Assembly: GCA_046261635.1 (NCBI GenBank)
Contig: JBHEOL010000365.1
Coordinates: 1-6,063 of the forward strand
Length of the DNA: 6,063 nucleotides
Source of the DNA: JBHEPS01 sp046261635
GTDB lineage: Bacteria; Acidobacteriota; Thermoanaerobaculia; Gp7-AA8
Reading direction: 5' to 3'
Part shown: positions 5,924 to 6,063 of the stretch, in pieces
Layout: each line of letters opens with the position of its first letter
How positions within the stretch are numbered: position 1 is the stretch's first letter
Translations under genes and position numbers: made by a program
Notes under the pieces: model-generated
Database searches by the model: none
What the model was told of the DNA's origin: nothing
Seen by the model: the letters and a program-made list of their open reading frames with translations, nothing else

Positions 5924-6063
5924 TGGGCGCGAGAACGCGGTCGCGAATCCTGTCGTAGTTCGCCTCGCGGGGGGAATCCCAGGTCGCGGCGGACTGTCCG
6001 CCGAGCGCTCCATTGGCCAGGACGAGCGTGTGCTGATCGACGGCGGGATCACTCTTCGCCTGG
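5916..6063 (-). CDS. C-terminal end of an unidentified gene running in from the right edge
   Basis: The frame is open from the right edge for 48 codons to TGA 5916-5918. It includes LVLANGALGGQSAATWDS and PREANYDRIRDRVLAPII: a short hydrophobic strand, a Gly-rich turn and a charged helix that looks like genuine protein. I do not recognise the family. The strand plus terminal helix is compatible with the end of a serine-hydrolase or beta-lactamase-type catalytic domain, but no active-site motif is in view. The last two Ile codons and the stop fall in or at the border of repeat copy 2. The frame downstream of the TGA continues in register and is protein-like again from about 5838, so this and the 5295-5708 ORF were probably one gene. 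The start lies outside the window. Confidence 0.55.
   Translation of the reverse strand, partial: QAKSDPAVDQHTLVLANGALGGQSAATWDSPREANYDRIRDRVLAPII

Noticed and set aside
5705..6052. A 115-residue minus-strand ORF crossing repeat copy 2.
   Set aside because: It is out of frame with the protein-like segments on both sides, and its Ser/Arg/Pro-rich sequence looks like frame-shifted coding DNA plus repeat.

Overview
The window is GC-rich and every supported gene lies on the minus strand, so transcription runs from right to left. The host is most likely an acidobacterium or a close relative. This is inferred from an Oar-type TonB-dependent receptor with an N-terminal carboxypeptidase-regulatory-like domain (a family strongly expanded in Acidobacteriota), a large secreted BNR/Asp-box protein, and intergenic GCGGAGG-rich repeats. 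No phylogenetic marker is present, so this is not firm.

Layout in the direction of transcription. (1) The right edge holds the C-terminal 48 codons of an unidentified gene (5916-6063), which stop inside a dispersed repeat (about 5849-5923). (2) Beyond the repeat the same frame reopens and reads as plausible protein to 5295, with no ATG, GTG or TTG before GTG 5708. It looks like the displaced 3' half of the same gene, or a 5'-truncated gene. (3) The last codons and the stop of that frame come from a 139-143 bp MITE-like element (5171-5313) with 15-bp perfect terminal inverted repeats and a 10-bp flanking direct repeat. (4) About 320 bp of less GC-rich DNA leads into the main gene, a 1002-residue Oar-like TonB-dependent outer-membrane receptor (1841-4849). 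It has a strong Shine-Dalgarno sequence, a signal peptide and a textbook intrinsic terminator (1783-1815). (5) A second, more complete copy of the dispersed repeat follows; its right part is a near-perfect 24-bp inverted repeat (1698-1764). (6) The last gene is a secreted BNR/Asp-box beta-propeller (sialidase-superfamily-like) protein. It starts at 1526 and is open off the left edge. A TATGAT -10 box and a LacI/GalR-type palindromic operator precede it.

The receptor and the propeller protein are separated by a terminator and a separate promoter, so they look independently transcribed. Both are envelope or exported proteins and could take part in using an extracellular polymer, but nothing in the sequence names a substrate. 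The most noteworthy features are the two small repeat or mobile elements that have remodelled the gene at the right, a canonical EF-hand calcium loop inside the receptor's barrel region, and the operator ahead of the propeller gene. I see no defence system, CRISPR array, tRNA or rRNA gene.
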